Of a DNA stretch of 64,000 nt, positions 33,864-46,451 are shown in pieces; position 1 is the stretch's first letter; the number at the start of each line of letters is the position of its first letter. The notes beneath the pieces are model-generated. The model saw only the letters and a list, made by a program, of their open reading frames with translations, ran no database searches and was not told where the DNA came from. Made by a program: the position numbers and the translations under genes. This DNA is from Seriola aureovittata (taxonomy: Eukaryota; Chordata; Actinopteri; Carangiformes; Carangidae), in NCBI RefSeq assembly GCF_021018895.1, contig NC_079378.1, positions 12,487,001 to 12,551,000 of the forward strand. Direction: 5' to 3'.

Positions 33864-34339
33864 CTGCAACATCTGTGTTGACTGAGAGTGATGTCAATGC
33901 GACAGATGTATCGCTCACTACTAGCTGGTTAGGGCACTCAGCTCACATGACTGTGACCTCAGGCCGAGTGAAAGAAGTAAAATAAACAATAATTCCACGT
34001 GCTTATCAGGCCAGCCTCTGTTTGGGTTTGGAGAAAGTGAAGCCGGGCTACTGTGTAGTCTGCTGGAGATTTTAATGTCTGATTGACATAGTTAATAATC
34101 TAAATCATTAATACAACAAGTTATCCAAAAGATTAAAACCCTTACACACCCATAGTCCACCAGCGCAGGTGTTTTCAATTATGTTGCCTGATTAGACTGT
34201 TTGTCAGTGGGTGTGTACAGACTTGGCTTGATTGATATCCCCTTTCTCTCCTGTTAGTTTTGTTTCACCCATTAGGGCGGCGCACAGCTTTTTAATGTAA
34301 CGTAGCTTGGCCAAGGGCAGCGAATAGCATGCCAATAGT

Positions 34340-34344
<5 letters not shown>

Positions 34345-34409
<65 letters not shown>
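34345..34409 (+). repeat. (TG)32 microsatellite
   Basis: 65 bases of perfect alternation. Confidence 0.95.
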
Positions 34410-34412
<3 letters not shown>

Positions 34413-34781
34413 AATGTGCTGGTTTGTTAGCTGATGTTTTTATTTATGTACAGATTTTATATGTCTGTCTGTCCTTCATTCATCATATGTTAGGCAGTAC
34501 TTCCTGTCTCCATTATGGCGTCTGCCTGACTGTGTGTTTTCACTGGGACATCTTTATATTTGCACTACAGGTTCCTTCTATTAAATTTCAATATTAACAA
34601 GGATGTGCTTTAAGACACAGAGTTCATATTCACACTGATAGCTTTTTATTTAAATTGATGAGCTCATTAGTAAAGCTAGTTGGGTTTAATATAGCATGGA
34701 GATAACAACAGGGTGTAGGGAACATACAGTTTAAAGGTGGTTCATGTTTCCATGCGTGCTGTTTTATAATATGTATGTGTG

Positions 34782-34889
<108 letters not shown>

Positions 34890-35946
34890 ATATATGTAAT
34901 GTACATTTGTGTGTTGAAATGTAATTTTGTTTGTTTGGACATGAGCAGAGCATTTGTGTCTGACTCAGTAACGTTCTGTGCTTCCTGCTGCCTTTCTTTG
35001 ACTTGTTTGTCTTTGTTAGCCTAATCTAGTCTCCTGTCTGGATGTTTTTTTTTTTTTTCAAGCTTAACTCTCATCTGTCTGTCTGCCTCCATCTTTTGGG
35101 ATATCACTCTTTTTTCCTTTGACTGATGATCTCTGTCTTCTCACTCCTGTATTGATCTCTGAATCTCTGATCGTTTTTTTCCTCTTCCTTTCTCTCTGCT
35201 CGTTTCCAAACTTCATTTTTTCCTTCATTTAGCCTGGAGACCTATTATTTATATGTCAGAAATGTCCGGCTACGCCAAAACCAAATTATTTCACGATATG
35301 GTTGTATTTCATTCTGTCTGATAGTGTTCTCTCCTTCGTACAATATGGTTTCATCGACTCTGACAGCTGGTTGCCTCCAGCTATTGTCCTGCTTCAGCTC
35401 TGACAAAGGTTTGCAGGTTTACACGGTCTCATACTGGTAAAGTATGAATTCATAATGCAACAAAAGCCAATAGTTTACATATTAATTGTTTATTTGTTTG
35501 GACTCTAAAATATTAGAAAACACTAAATAAATATGCTATCATCAAAGATTCCCAGATCCCAAGCTGTCTTTCATGTAAGACTCACAGGAATAGAAAATAC
35601 TCACATTAAGAAGTTGGAACCAACACATTTTTGCTTAAAAAATTAGTTAAATGAATAATCATATTTGTCCATCGACTGTTTACTCATCTAGTTGTTTCAG
35701 GTATGTGTGACACTATATGTTAAAATGCAGTACAAACTTCAGATACATATAGAATAAAAAATAATGCACAGGCACCACAACAAAACGGGAGAAACCTTAT
35801 TGTAAATTTTATCGTCATCTCATCATTTTACTGGACTCCCAACACCCTTTACACAGTGAGCACAACTTGCTTCCATCAAAGGCAGGGTTTTACCTCTCTA
35901 GAGGTGGCACACACAGATACATGAGGTGTTTTATTCCACCAACTCC

Positions 35947-35972
<26 letters not shown>
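35947..35972 (+). repeat. T26 homopolymer
   Basis: A poly-T tract of about 26 bases, possibly the reversed tail of an unrecognised retroposon. Confidence 0.85.
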
Positions 35973-35977
<5 letters not shown>

Positions 35978-36616
35978 AAATGTGATTTGGCCTCTTACTG
36001 CCTGTGGACGGGTGGTTTCTGGCTTCGCTGCTTTTTCTGATGTCACAATGACAGCGATGATGTTGGTTTTAAGCTGTGTCCTTGTGTTTATTTGTATCCG
36101 TAATGTATTCATGTACATATTGTACTGATTGACGTTTTTATTCATCATTGTATTCTTGTGTTTACTGTTATTGACTGCTGTCTTTGAGCCAAAGTGTCCT
36201 GTAGGGACATTGAAGCTTTAGTGTACTCTGTATGCCAAATATGCTACAACCTGAGAGCCAGGTCCTGGTTGTTGTAAGTTTTATGTGAAGATACTTGCGT
36301 TTGTATCTTGTGAGTATGTTTTGATTTCCTGTTCTGCGGTGAGTCCAGTCCTCACCTGTAACTGCAGGACTGGACTCTATATCAAGGAAGGCTTGCAATG
36401 TAGGCAGTTCAGTTTTATTTTAATATTAAGATTTTATTTTAAAGGTGGATGACAAAATCCCAAACTGTCACCCAGTCCAAAACAAGAAAGCAAACAAGTC
36501 AGCCTTGTGTTATCACGTAGCTGTGACACAACTCAACATTTCCACTATCCTCCCCACTCCAGTTTCTTTCAACAACCCAATGTACCAAACAAAAGACATG
36601 CAGTAAACTGTATACG

Positions 36617-36860
36617 TGCACTCAGAGAGCACAGGCCTCTGCCAAGGCAAGTTTCAAACAACATAAACCAGACTTCAGAGAAAAAAAATCTAATTTATAG
36701 TAAATGATCTGGATCTGCCCCAAAATGTAATGGGTTCTTCCCCGGCCTACGCCCCATCCCTCCACCAAGTTCAGAGCAAATCGGTTCAGTACTTTTTGGG
36801 TAATTCTGCTGACAAATAAACAGACACGGCTGAAAACGTAACCTCCTTGGCGGAGGTAGT
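36617..36860 (+). repeat. Teleost dispersed repeat with short inverted ends
   Basis: The left phrase CCTCTGCCAAGG (36635-36646) pairs with CCTTGGCGGAGG (36845-36856), matching at 11 of 12 bases when inverted. Between them are AAAATGTAATGGGTTCTTCC, CCACCAAGTTCAGAGCAAAT and TAATTCTGCTGACAAATAAA. I recognise this module as a frequent fish repeat. No coding capacity. Confidence 0.6.
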
Positions 36861-38310
36861 AATGATGCAATAACATGATGTCTGCTGGATACTACCTGAG
36901 GCTTTTGGGTTGTTTTTGTATTGTAGGATTGAAAGAGAAGCTGTGGAAAGAGGACAATAATCACTACAGTGTGTGCAAAACAATGTTTGCTGTGTGTTCA
37001 TACTGTATATGAGATCTGTAATGAAATGAGCATCAGATTGGTGAGGTTTGCTTTACTCGTGTGCTGAATCCATGTTCGCATGACATCACAGTCTTTGCTG
37101 TGAGACACGCCTTCTGAGTGGCGACTTAACGTTGACGTTTTGAGACATTGGCTGGTAAAAGCCGCAGCACTATACATTTTATAAATAGAGCAACTCATTT
37201 GACCATTGCAAAGTTTGAGCTAAGGATACGTTCTGAGCCAGTCAGCCTGAAACTTGTCTTTGGACTGCTGCTTCCTTAGTATAGATGCAGTTATCTATCC
37301 GAGGATCCTGTGGTGTTTTTTTTTTTTTTTTCCCTGATGATGTACATTTACATTTTAGCCATCGGTCCATGTGCTCCAGGGTGGAAATGGTCCGTCTGAT
37401 GCTGCGCTTCTGGGCAGTCGGCTTGCATTCTGCAAGGCTGCAAACATTGGCTGAACATTGTCAGACATCGCTGTAAACGTGTGTGGGAATCAATGAAATT
37501 ATGTTCAATACCCGCAATCCCGCACTGAAATTGAAGCCCTGCTGTAAGCATTTGAATTCTGGCTCTACAGCTAGAAGCAGTTACAGCTGTTTGGCAGGAC
37601 GGTTGTCAGACTGTCACAGACTCTCTCTCTCTCTCTCTCTCTCTGTTTGTCTCTGTAGGCTCTTTTCCCCTCTGTCTTTGTGTCTCTATTTTGTCTTTGT
37701 CTTTTCTTTTTGTCCTCAGGAAGTCACCCAGTGCAGACCTGGAGTCTGATTCACTGGAGTGATTGAGATGAAGTTGTACATTTGTGAGTCTTTTCTGTCT
37801 CCCCTTTTCTCCTTCACCCACCCCCATCTCTCCAGAGAACAAGAAATATCTCAATCTCCAGTGTGGGCTCTGGTTCACTGGACTGATTGAGACGGGGTTG
37901 TGAGAGAGAGAGAGAGAGACTGAGCGACCTGGAAGCTAAGGATGAGGAAAAAGTGGAGGGAAAAAAAGAAAGGATGTCAGGAGGAGAGAAAGAATAAGTG
38001 AGACAGAGTGATGGAGTAAATGAACTTGGAAGCTTTTCAGCATTGCAAAGCTGCCTCGTGCCATAGGTGAGCCGTCTCCAAAAGAGAAGGAGGAGGGGGA
38101 TTTTAAGGAGACACAGTGACGTTTCCAATTACCATCAGTTCTTTCACTTTAACCGGCCAGCAGTTCTACCCTTACATACACATTGAGAAATTCTGAGCTG
38201 CCACCAGGTGAAGAAGTTAAAGAGACGGTCCTGTCAGCTTAAAATCACAGGTTCAGGCTCCATGACGGCAAGATGTCACAGAGACACTGAACCTCAGCCA
38301 GTAAATGTGG

Positions 38311-38542
38311 CTGGTAAATGGATATGGACGTAGTGTCCACTAATTAGAAGGTCGGTGGTTCAATCCCCGGCTCCTCCAGGCCCCGTGTTGAAGTATCCTT
38401 GGGCGAGATACTGAACCCCACATTGCCCCCGATGGCTGCTCCAGCAGTGTATGAGCGTTATGTATGAATGTGTGAGTGAATGGGTGAATGTGACAAGTAT
38501 TGTAAAGCGCTTTGAGCGCCCAGCAAGTCCATTTACCATTTA
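38311..38542 (+). mobile_element. SINE/MITE-like element with tRNA-type B box
   Basis: The element contains GGTTCAATCCC (38357-38367), TATCCTTGGGCGAGATACTG and GTAAAGCGCTTTGAGC. Its ends GGTAAATGGATATGGAC and GTCCATTTACCATTTA are roughly inverted. The layout matches a common fish non-autonomous repeat. Whether it is a SINE or a DNA element is not settled by this copy. Confidence 0.6.
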
Positions 38543-38999
38543 TCATATGTAACATATCAATCATTCAGCATATATCAAATACATGTATTTTTCCAATCCA
38601 ATAGCCAACAAATGGAAAATAGAAACGCAATTATCAGGAAACATGTCACAACTACACAGAAATTTAGGACATCTAAGTTATTGTTGTGTATTTTGAAAGT
38701 GACTGGTAAAAAAAATTAGCCGGAGCGGCTGGTGAGGGTTTCCCGCTCTGGTCAATACAGTGAGAAAAGTGGAGGCATTGCAAAAGAAATGGTGCAGTAC
38801 TGAGAGAAAATCATTATAATTCACTCTCATTTTCCCGTCTGAGTAAGCATACAATCAAGTAAGGATTTGGCTACTGCTTGGAGGTAGTGCTTTTATCATG
38901 ACAGGCATACCGAAGAACAGCGAAAGTGGAACCAAAACTGGGACAGCTGTGCAACCAAAATCAAAATTACTCCCCAACTGCTGCCATAAAAAACAGCAA

Positions 39000-39038
<39 letters not shown>

Positions 39039-40383
39039 AAAATTATAGGCAGGAGGGAATATGTTTCTGGATTTTTGCGCTTAACCAAGCAACGGCTGGT
39101 TAGCATTGTCAGCAAACTAAATGTCAGCAGCTAGCCACACACTTACTGATATGTCATGAGTGTGTATGTGTGAGAACGTCTCACCTCTTTTGTGAAAGCG
39201 AGAGTTCGGTTGACTGAAAAAGTTTTTATTCCAAACTGAAGTGAAAAGCAAAACCTGTTGGGAAATCTTATTATTTTCACAGGTGTTTCTCCTGCTGCGA
39301 CATGTCAAAATGTCTTCTGTGATATTTGGGACAAGGCCTATTGCACTTGACAATGCTTGACTGTTGCTCTATGAAATCTGCTGGGAGCAAGCAGTACAGT
39401 GTGCAAATCTTATTGCTAACTCCTGTTGATGGTGTAGCTGTTGAGTGTGACATCACTAGGTGCATGTTTATATGCCAGATGCCAGTAAACCTGTAAAGGT
39501 GCTAGTTGAGAAGCTTTCCTTGGAATGACTTGGCATGGAACAACCCAATCACCTGACCAGCTAGTTACTCTGTAGTGCACTCAGTCAGCGACTCCACTCC
39601 GGCTCTATTTTAATGGACTTTGTTATCCAAGCTGGAAGCAGTGGAAGAGGAGAAGAGAGACAAATTTTTACCTTTTTGGAGCTACCGTGAGATGAGCGTT
39701 GCAAAGGTTGCCAACAGATCCTCTCTCATCTCACAAACTAAAACATTAATTTTTATAGCATCTTGGAAGCATTAGAATGCCTCCCGGCTCATGATGAATG
39801 CTTTTCAGAAACCTGATTTAAAACAGCGTAGGAGTTTTTACATCTGATGCAACAACTCAAAGCCGTCGCGTTGATGGATGGAGCCCCGTTCAGTCGAACT
39901 AATCATGAGAAATAACCGTCTACAGCTGTAGCCACAGGTATAACTACAAAGTACCAAGTGGGAGACACCTGAGTAAATATTTCTGACTAAAATTTTTATG
40001 CTCAGTCAGTTGACTCCTCGGTTGAATCACAAACAAAAGTGTCCAAAAATAGAAGCTGCGATGTGTTCATCATCCAGCACATTTTCTGTCACAAAATTGT
40101 TGTAAATGCTTCAGACAACTTCTAACAGACTCATTCAGAAAGCTGGTGTAAAGAATTTTCTGTCACATTTTTTTCTGTGTTCACATTTTCCTTTGGGTGG
40201 TCGGGGAAAAAAAAATGGCTGGACTGCTTTTTTTTTTTTTTTTTTTTTAAAAAGAAAAAAAAAAAAGAGAAAACTTTGGTGCCCTGAGTGTGGTTTAAGT
40301 GGGTCGCCTGAGAGTTTAATAGGCGAGGGGAAACCCTGAGATGGATCCAAGCGTGCAGACTTGAAGTCAGACAGACGTAGCTG

Positions 40384-40519
40384 GAGGAAGTCAATGATGT
40401 ACTTAACCAATCGCCTCAAAGGCAGGACGACGAGGTAGAGCTAGACAGATGGGAAGAGGTGGAGGGATGGAGAGAGAGAGAAGCGAGCAAAGCTGAGGAA
40501 GTCAATAATGTACTTAACC
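40384..40519 (+). repeat. Pair of 25-bp near-identical direct repeats
   Basis: The segments 40384-40408 and 40495-40519 are identical at 24 of 25 bases (both start GAGGAAGTCAAT and end GTACTTAACC). They are separated by 86 bases of purine-rich sequence. Confidence 0.85.
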
Positions 40520-42040
40520 TTACTCAACGCACTCCCTCTGTCCCTGTTATTGTAAGGCAGAGAAGACTGGAAGGGGGAGGAAAAGAGATGAGAGGGAGAG
40601 GGTATGATGGCAGGACTTGGGAATGGAAATAGTCGGAGGCAGCGAAGAAGCGCTGTGTTTTTCTGTCAGCATAAATGTCAGAGTAGTTAAGTGTGTGCAG
40701 GGCAGGCGGGGAGGCCAGGGTACTGGAAGAGCCCCATATAAGAGGGAATAGCCGGGTTTTACGGCCACATAAATCTCCGTTCCCCGCACTGAAGGTTGTA
40801 ACCCACCTCCTCCTCTTTTGGCTTTCCTGCCTCAGTCTAGCAGTACGCTAAAACCTCCTTTTGACTTCTTGACTCTATTTGTTGCTGCCTCCTTTGCCTC
40901 ATTTCTCTCTCTTTCAGACTCTTGACCCCTGGCCTCTTTTTTTTTTTTTTCCTTTTTAATGGAACTCTATATATTTTCTTCTTTTGCAACTCAGGCTACA
41001 AGAGATTAAATATTTCTACAGGCTGCATTTTTTGCATCCTTGATCTGTGTTTTCTTTTCCCTTTAAGCCTTGTCAGGGACACTTTAATAATAAACCTCTG
41101 AGTTTTTGCATGTTGAATCATAATATATCATATCAACAAGGTGACCATCAGGTGTTTTTCACTGCTTCTGGCTATGTATTCAGTTGTATGCTGATCAGAG
41201 TGTTCTTGTTTTCTCATCTGAAAGTGCTGATTAAACTTTACATTTTTTTAAAAAAATTTTTGTGTAAACAGGAGGAAATGGTTGCTCAGTGAAATTAACT
41301 GTGCCTCCACCTGTTGGTCTGAATTCACCCTCTGTTACTGGATCTCTTGCCTTCTCTCCAACTGCTCTGTCTAACTCTTTGCAAATCTGCTGTTGCCCAC
41401 ATTTGCTTCTAACATGTAAAATGTGAAGCTGAGTAACGATGGAAAACATAGAGGGTGCTGTTATTTAATGTGTTTTTCTAAAAACAAAAAAGCTTTTTCT
41501 TGATAGCTTTTGTTTGATTTATTTCTGACCTTTTTCTCTGACGCACTCTGTCCTCCTTCTCTGACGTTCCTCCATTGTCTCTATGACTGTTGCTTCGCCC
41601 TGCTCTTTGCTTGTAACATCTTTGTTTATTTAGCCTGAGCAGCTCTCTCTCTATCCCCCCCCCCCCCATTCTGGACACAAAATTGAATCAGACACACACA
41701 GTAGGCATCTATCTACTAAATAGATGTATTTTAGCAGCCACTCCTCATGTCTGCTCTCCACCTCTCATTTCAGTTTTCCCTCTCTTCTCTCTGTCTCTGA
41801 AGTGAGACTCATGCTCCGTCGCAGAATTAGCGTTCGGCTGCTGTTGCTTGTGAATTGAAGTTAAATTGCTTTCTCTTTGCAACACGTCTGGATTGAACTC
41901 ATCACACTTGTTGTCACATTTGGGAAATGGGTGTAATACAGGGTTTATTTAAGTGTAAGCTGAGCAAGTAACTATGGGTGTGTTTTCCAAGTGGCAGTCA
42001 AGTTACCGCAGAAACACACATCAGTTCAGTCAAAATAATG

Positions 42041-42045
<5 letters not shown>

Positions 42046-42074
<29 letters not shown>
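42046..42074 (+). repeat. T29 homopolymer
   Basis: Followed by CCCCTATAG, which resembles a splice acceptor by chance. There is no supported exon behind it. Confidence 0.9.
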
Positions 42075-42854
42075 CCCCTATAGGCAACTGCGTCTTCTGT
42101 ATCTTCCTGGTGCTCCTGCTGTGTTAAATATGCTGCTCCCTGATGGAAGCTCATTCATAAAGATGCGAGATTCCATTCAGTAAATGCTTTGTGACTGAAA
42201 TATTGTGGGATGTTGCTGATGTTGCTGAGTTTTCTTGTAAACAAACACACAGTTATCACAGTGATGATCTCAGAATTAGGATGTTAAGGTGACAAATGAG
42301 CAACGCGAGGTTATTGAATAAAAATGTTCTCATCCTAGATGTTGCTTTTTAATTTACTTTTTCATTTCACACTTGTCTGCAGCTTAAAGTGCCAGGTTGT
42401 GCAGGTTGTGCCAAACTGTTTTGATTTGCCATGTGTTGATTCAGTTTTATTCTGTTTATAATCAAGAAAGAAAGACCTAGAGTATTAAAGCAGATGCATA
42501 AAAGGGGACTTGCACAATAGCCCCCAGTGAATAGAGCACTATTTCAGGATGCGTTCACAGTCGACTTGTACAGGGACTCCCACTGTATGCGAAGAAAAGG
42601 AACAAGTGTATCATTGTGAAGTTCCCAGCAAGTCCGAAGTGCTAATATGTAATGGTGATCAAGTCGGTTTACTCTGGCAGGCTGCCTGCTGCAGACTCTG
42701 ACAGATTGGTGCCATCAGCGCATTATTTCATTAACACTTGTGTTTTCATGGTGAACATCTTCTCACTCGTCATTTTTCTCTCTCTCTCTCTCTTTCTTTC
42801 CCTCTTGCCCCAATTCTTCCCTCCCTCCCTCCCTCCCTGCCACCCCTCTGACAG

Positions 42855-42918
42855 ATGGAGAGCGAGAAGAAGAGGAGAAAATACTCCACGAGCAGCAATG
42901 ACTCCGACACCACCGACA
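42855..42918 (+). CDS. jade2: jade2 exon 2 (first coding exon)
   Basis: 64 bases: 21 codons (Met1 to Asp21) and the first base of Ser22. A long CT-rich tract (42777-42850) precedes the acceptor, and the donor is GACA|GTAAGT. The basic KKRRK motif at residues 5-9 and the Ser/Thr/Asp-rich stretch are the conserved JADE2 N-terminus. Confidence 0.92.
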
Positions 42919-42951
42919 GTAAGTTGGAGGGAGATTCAGGGGAAGGGAGGG

Positions 42952-43049
<98 letters not shown>

Positions 43050-45380
43050 AGTGTGTGTGTGAGTGTGAGAGAGTTAGAGAGTTAGAGAGAGAAAGCATGA
43101 AACATGGAAGTGTCAGAAAAGTGAGTTCCTGTGCTGCTGTTTTACAGTGAGCTGCCTGATTTTAGTCAACTCCCGCAGGGTATTTCTTGTATCCACTCTC
43201 CATATAGACTTACCACCTGTCTCACGGTCATTCCCTCCTCTGCTCTCCTCATTAAGACTTCCTCTTTCTGAACACAACTGCAGTATAAATATGAATATGC
43301 AGCTCTGGTAATTCCAGGTCCTACTATTCTGTCAAAATTTAGAGAGCTTGGGAGAAATGGGACAGAAACGGATAAAATCTCTCTGATTTCTGAGGGGAAA
43401 CTGAGCTGAGGCTGGATGAACACAGTGTCTAAGTATTTTTATTGTAAAAACAAGTGAACAGGGGGCGGGGGAGTTGTGGTTTGTGTTAGTTGACAATCAG
43501 TGTCTATAAAATCACCACAGGCTGTGACTGCACTGTTATTTCTACATCAGTCTTTACACACTATCTCCACCTGGTGCGCTGAGCTGCTGTACCTGTAGCC
43601 TTGTCTGTGTTTTTACTTTCAACTCTTTTGTGATCAATAAAAATAATTAGACATAACGATGTATTTTATTATTAGCACTTCAGCCAAGTAAATCTTTAGC
43701 AAGGCTACACTGTGTTACAATCTCTATCTATGATAAAGCAATCTAAGCGCTATGGGCGTAATGAGCTGCAGCCTAAGTAAATCAGGTGCTTAATACACAC
43801 AGATTGTGGCTGCAAATTCACTAAAACCCACATCTTGCATTTTTGTTGGGCCATATTCTTAGTAAATCTGGCCTTATGTGTTTTGGAAGAAATGTTAAAT
43901 ATATGCAGCATGCACTTAATGGCCTGACTGATAGATGCATATTAGATAATGGATGCATTGACTAATTGATCAGCAGATACGCTCCCTACCCGGAGTCGTG
44001 ATAGAGACTCAAACAACCAATCAGACAGACAGACAGACAGACAGAGAGACAGACAGTCAGACAGACATGCAATGAAGAGATAGGCCGCATGATGGTGGGA
44101 ACATCTGGCCAGTCTAACACATTACTGTCGCTGGCAGCGTCTGCTGGAAAATCATCTGATAATAAACTGTCTTTGAATAGCAGTGCAGTGTTACACAAGC
44201 ACACTTGGCTCTCAATGCTGATCACTCTCCACGAAATATGAAGATTTAGTCACTGAAGACAGCTAGCAATTTTGATTTAATTATAAACATCATTCTTCTT
44301 GCCTTTTGGCAGTTCAACATGACTAATTCTTGGCATTTTGCGGCGTGCATTTTTCAAAAACAAGCAAATGTATTTGTTTGGCCATACCCCTGACTCCGTA
44401 AGGCCAACATAGACAGAAAATTAGATACATCAGTGAGCTAGAAAACAAACTGTCGTGTACAAAAGTGGACCTCACTTTTGGTTTTGTGTCTCCCTAAAAG
44501 CCGCTCACATGCCAGCATTATCTTATTACCAAAGCAAAGTGGCTTAATCTGCCCTTTTCACCTCAGAGTGTAACATTTCTGTATTGAACAACGAGATCTT
44601 TTTTTCTTTTGCTTGTGGAAACGTAATATTTCTTTCTACTGTTGGACCCTCTTAAAATTCAATGTCAAAAGTCATGAAACATTGTAAAAAAAAAATATTC
44701 TCTGCTGTCTTTTGACACATTTTGAACATTCGAATAAAATATTAAAAAGAGATAAAAAGATTTCATTTGGGATTTTTCTGTCTCTCTTGATGAGAAATCA
44801 AATTTCCTATTACAGTATAATAAGAAATTCAAAAACATTTCTCCAGTTGAAGCTGTTCATGATGTGGAATGTCTTAACCGTTTTCTTTTTAAAACATTTT
44901 TAAACTAACTACAGGAAAATGATTTCTGGGTAATGTGACTGAAACTGAAAACTGTTAACTGTTTACTGCAGTAGGGCCAGCAGAGGTTGAAGTGACCTTT
45001 TGCAGGTTTAACCGTCATGTGGTCACAGGTCTGCATGTATAAAATATTTTACAGCAGGTTTAACAGGCTGTTTTTCAGACCTAGACTCTGCCACCCTGCA
45101 CTGAAGGCCATACTGTCTGCTGTATAATTAGCTGTTAGCCGTTAGCTTCCCCTGGCCAGTGCTGTGTGGGCTCCAGCTGCATCTGTTGACTGGAGGTTAT
45201 CAGGTTTCTAATTGAAGGATGCCCATGATAATTTTGGCTGCCGTGCACCAAGCGGGGCTTTTAATTAACACACGGCCATGATGGTAACCTCCAACTGTGC
45301 TGCGGCCCGTTTGGTTATCTGGCCGCAGTGATAGAGCGGTGCAGCTGCCTCATGTGGGGCGTGTGGATGTAACCTGCACA

Positions 45381-45418
<38 letters not shown>

Positions 45419-45817
45419 AGCAGAGAGCAGATGCATGAATGTTCAGCAGATTAGCACGCAGTTCCACTGAATATTTTCATACTGAACACATGTGTGCATA
45501 TAACATAGCACTCCTACACACACAGACTTGTGGACGAACACAGACACTGAGGAACAGCTTCAGTGCTTTTGGCAGAGATTCTCTAAGTCTCTAGTGTGTG
45601 TTTTGATGATGGTGGTGGTGGAGAGCGCCTCTGTCTAACACATCCCTACAAAAACCGTCCTATAGGTGTTCAGCTGTACAGAAACTGAGACGTGTTCAAA
45701 AATGCCACTCGCCACTACACCCCGCTCACTCTTTTATTTTGACATGTTTATTCTTGGACAGACTAGAGTATATCTGCTCCACTTTACCTTTTAACAAGTC
45801 TCTCTCTCAAGCAGACA

Positions 45818-45879
<62 letters not shown>

Positions 45880-46224
45880 TACACACACGCATACACACAG
45901 CACACACATTCTGTAAGGTGGTACACTTTGAGACCACCACTCAGTAGAGGTGAGTAGAGGATTCATTTGAAATCGTTACCCACTCGTGGCTGTCAATTCC
46001 TATTTCCTGTTGGGTTGTGGCGGTGAATGCGTGTCAGTGTGTTTATGTGTGTCTGTCCAAGGGAATATATAAATCTGTGCCACTCTGACAGATTGAAACA
46101 TCAACGATGCAAGCAAAGTGTGTGTGATTGTGGAGGAAAGTGTGAGTGCATGCTTATGTGGCAAATATCTGTATACGTTAGCAGCTGTGTGTGTGTGTGT
46201 GTGTGTGTGTTGTGTGTGTGTGTG

Positions 46225-46269
<45 letters not shown>

Positions 46270-46410
46270 GAGAGGGAGTCAGTAATTTTGAAGATGAGCC
46301 TGACAGCAGTTCTGCCCTCAGCACTGTTAGTTGTTCAGACATCCCAAGTAAAATTAGCACGGTGGCAGGACTTCTGTGGTGGCAAGGGAAATATGTTGAG
46401 TGGGAGGCAG

Positions 46411-46451
<41 letters not shown>

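Noticed and set aside
42046..42130. T29 followed by CCCCTATAG as a splice acceptor for a further jade2 exon
   Set aside because: The sequence behind it has no family resemblance and no good donor. The acceptor-like look follows from the poly-T tract.
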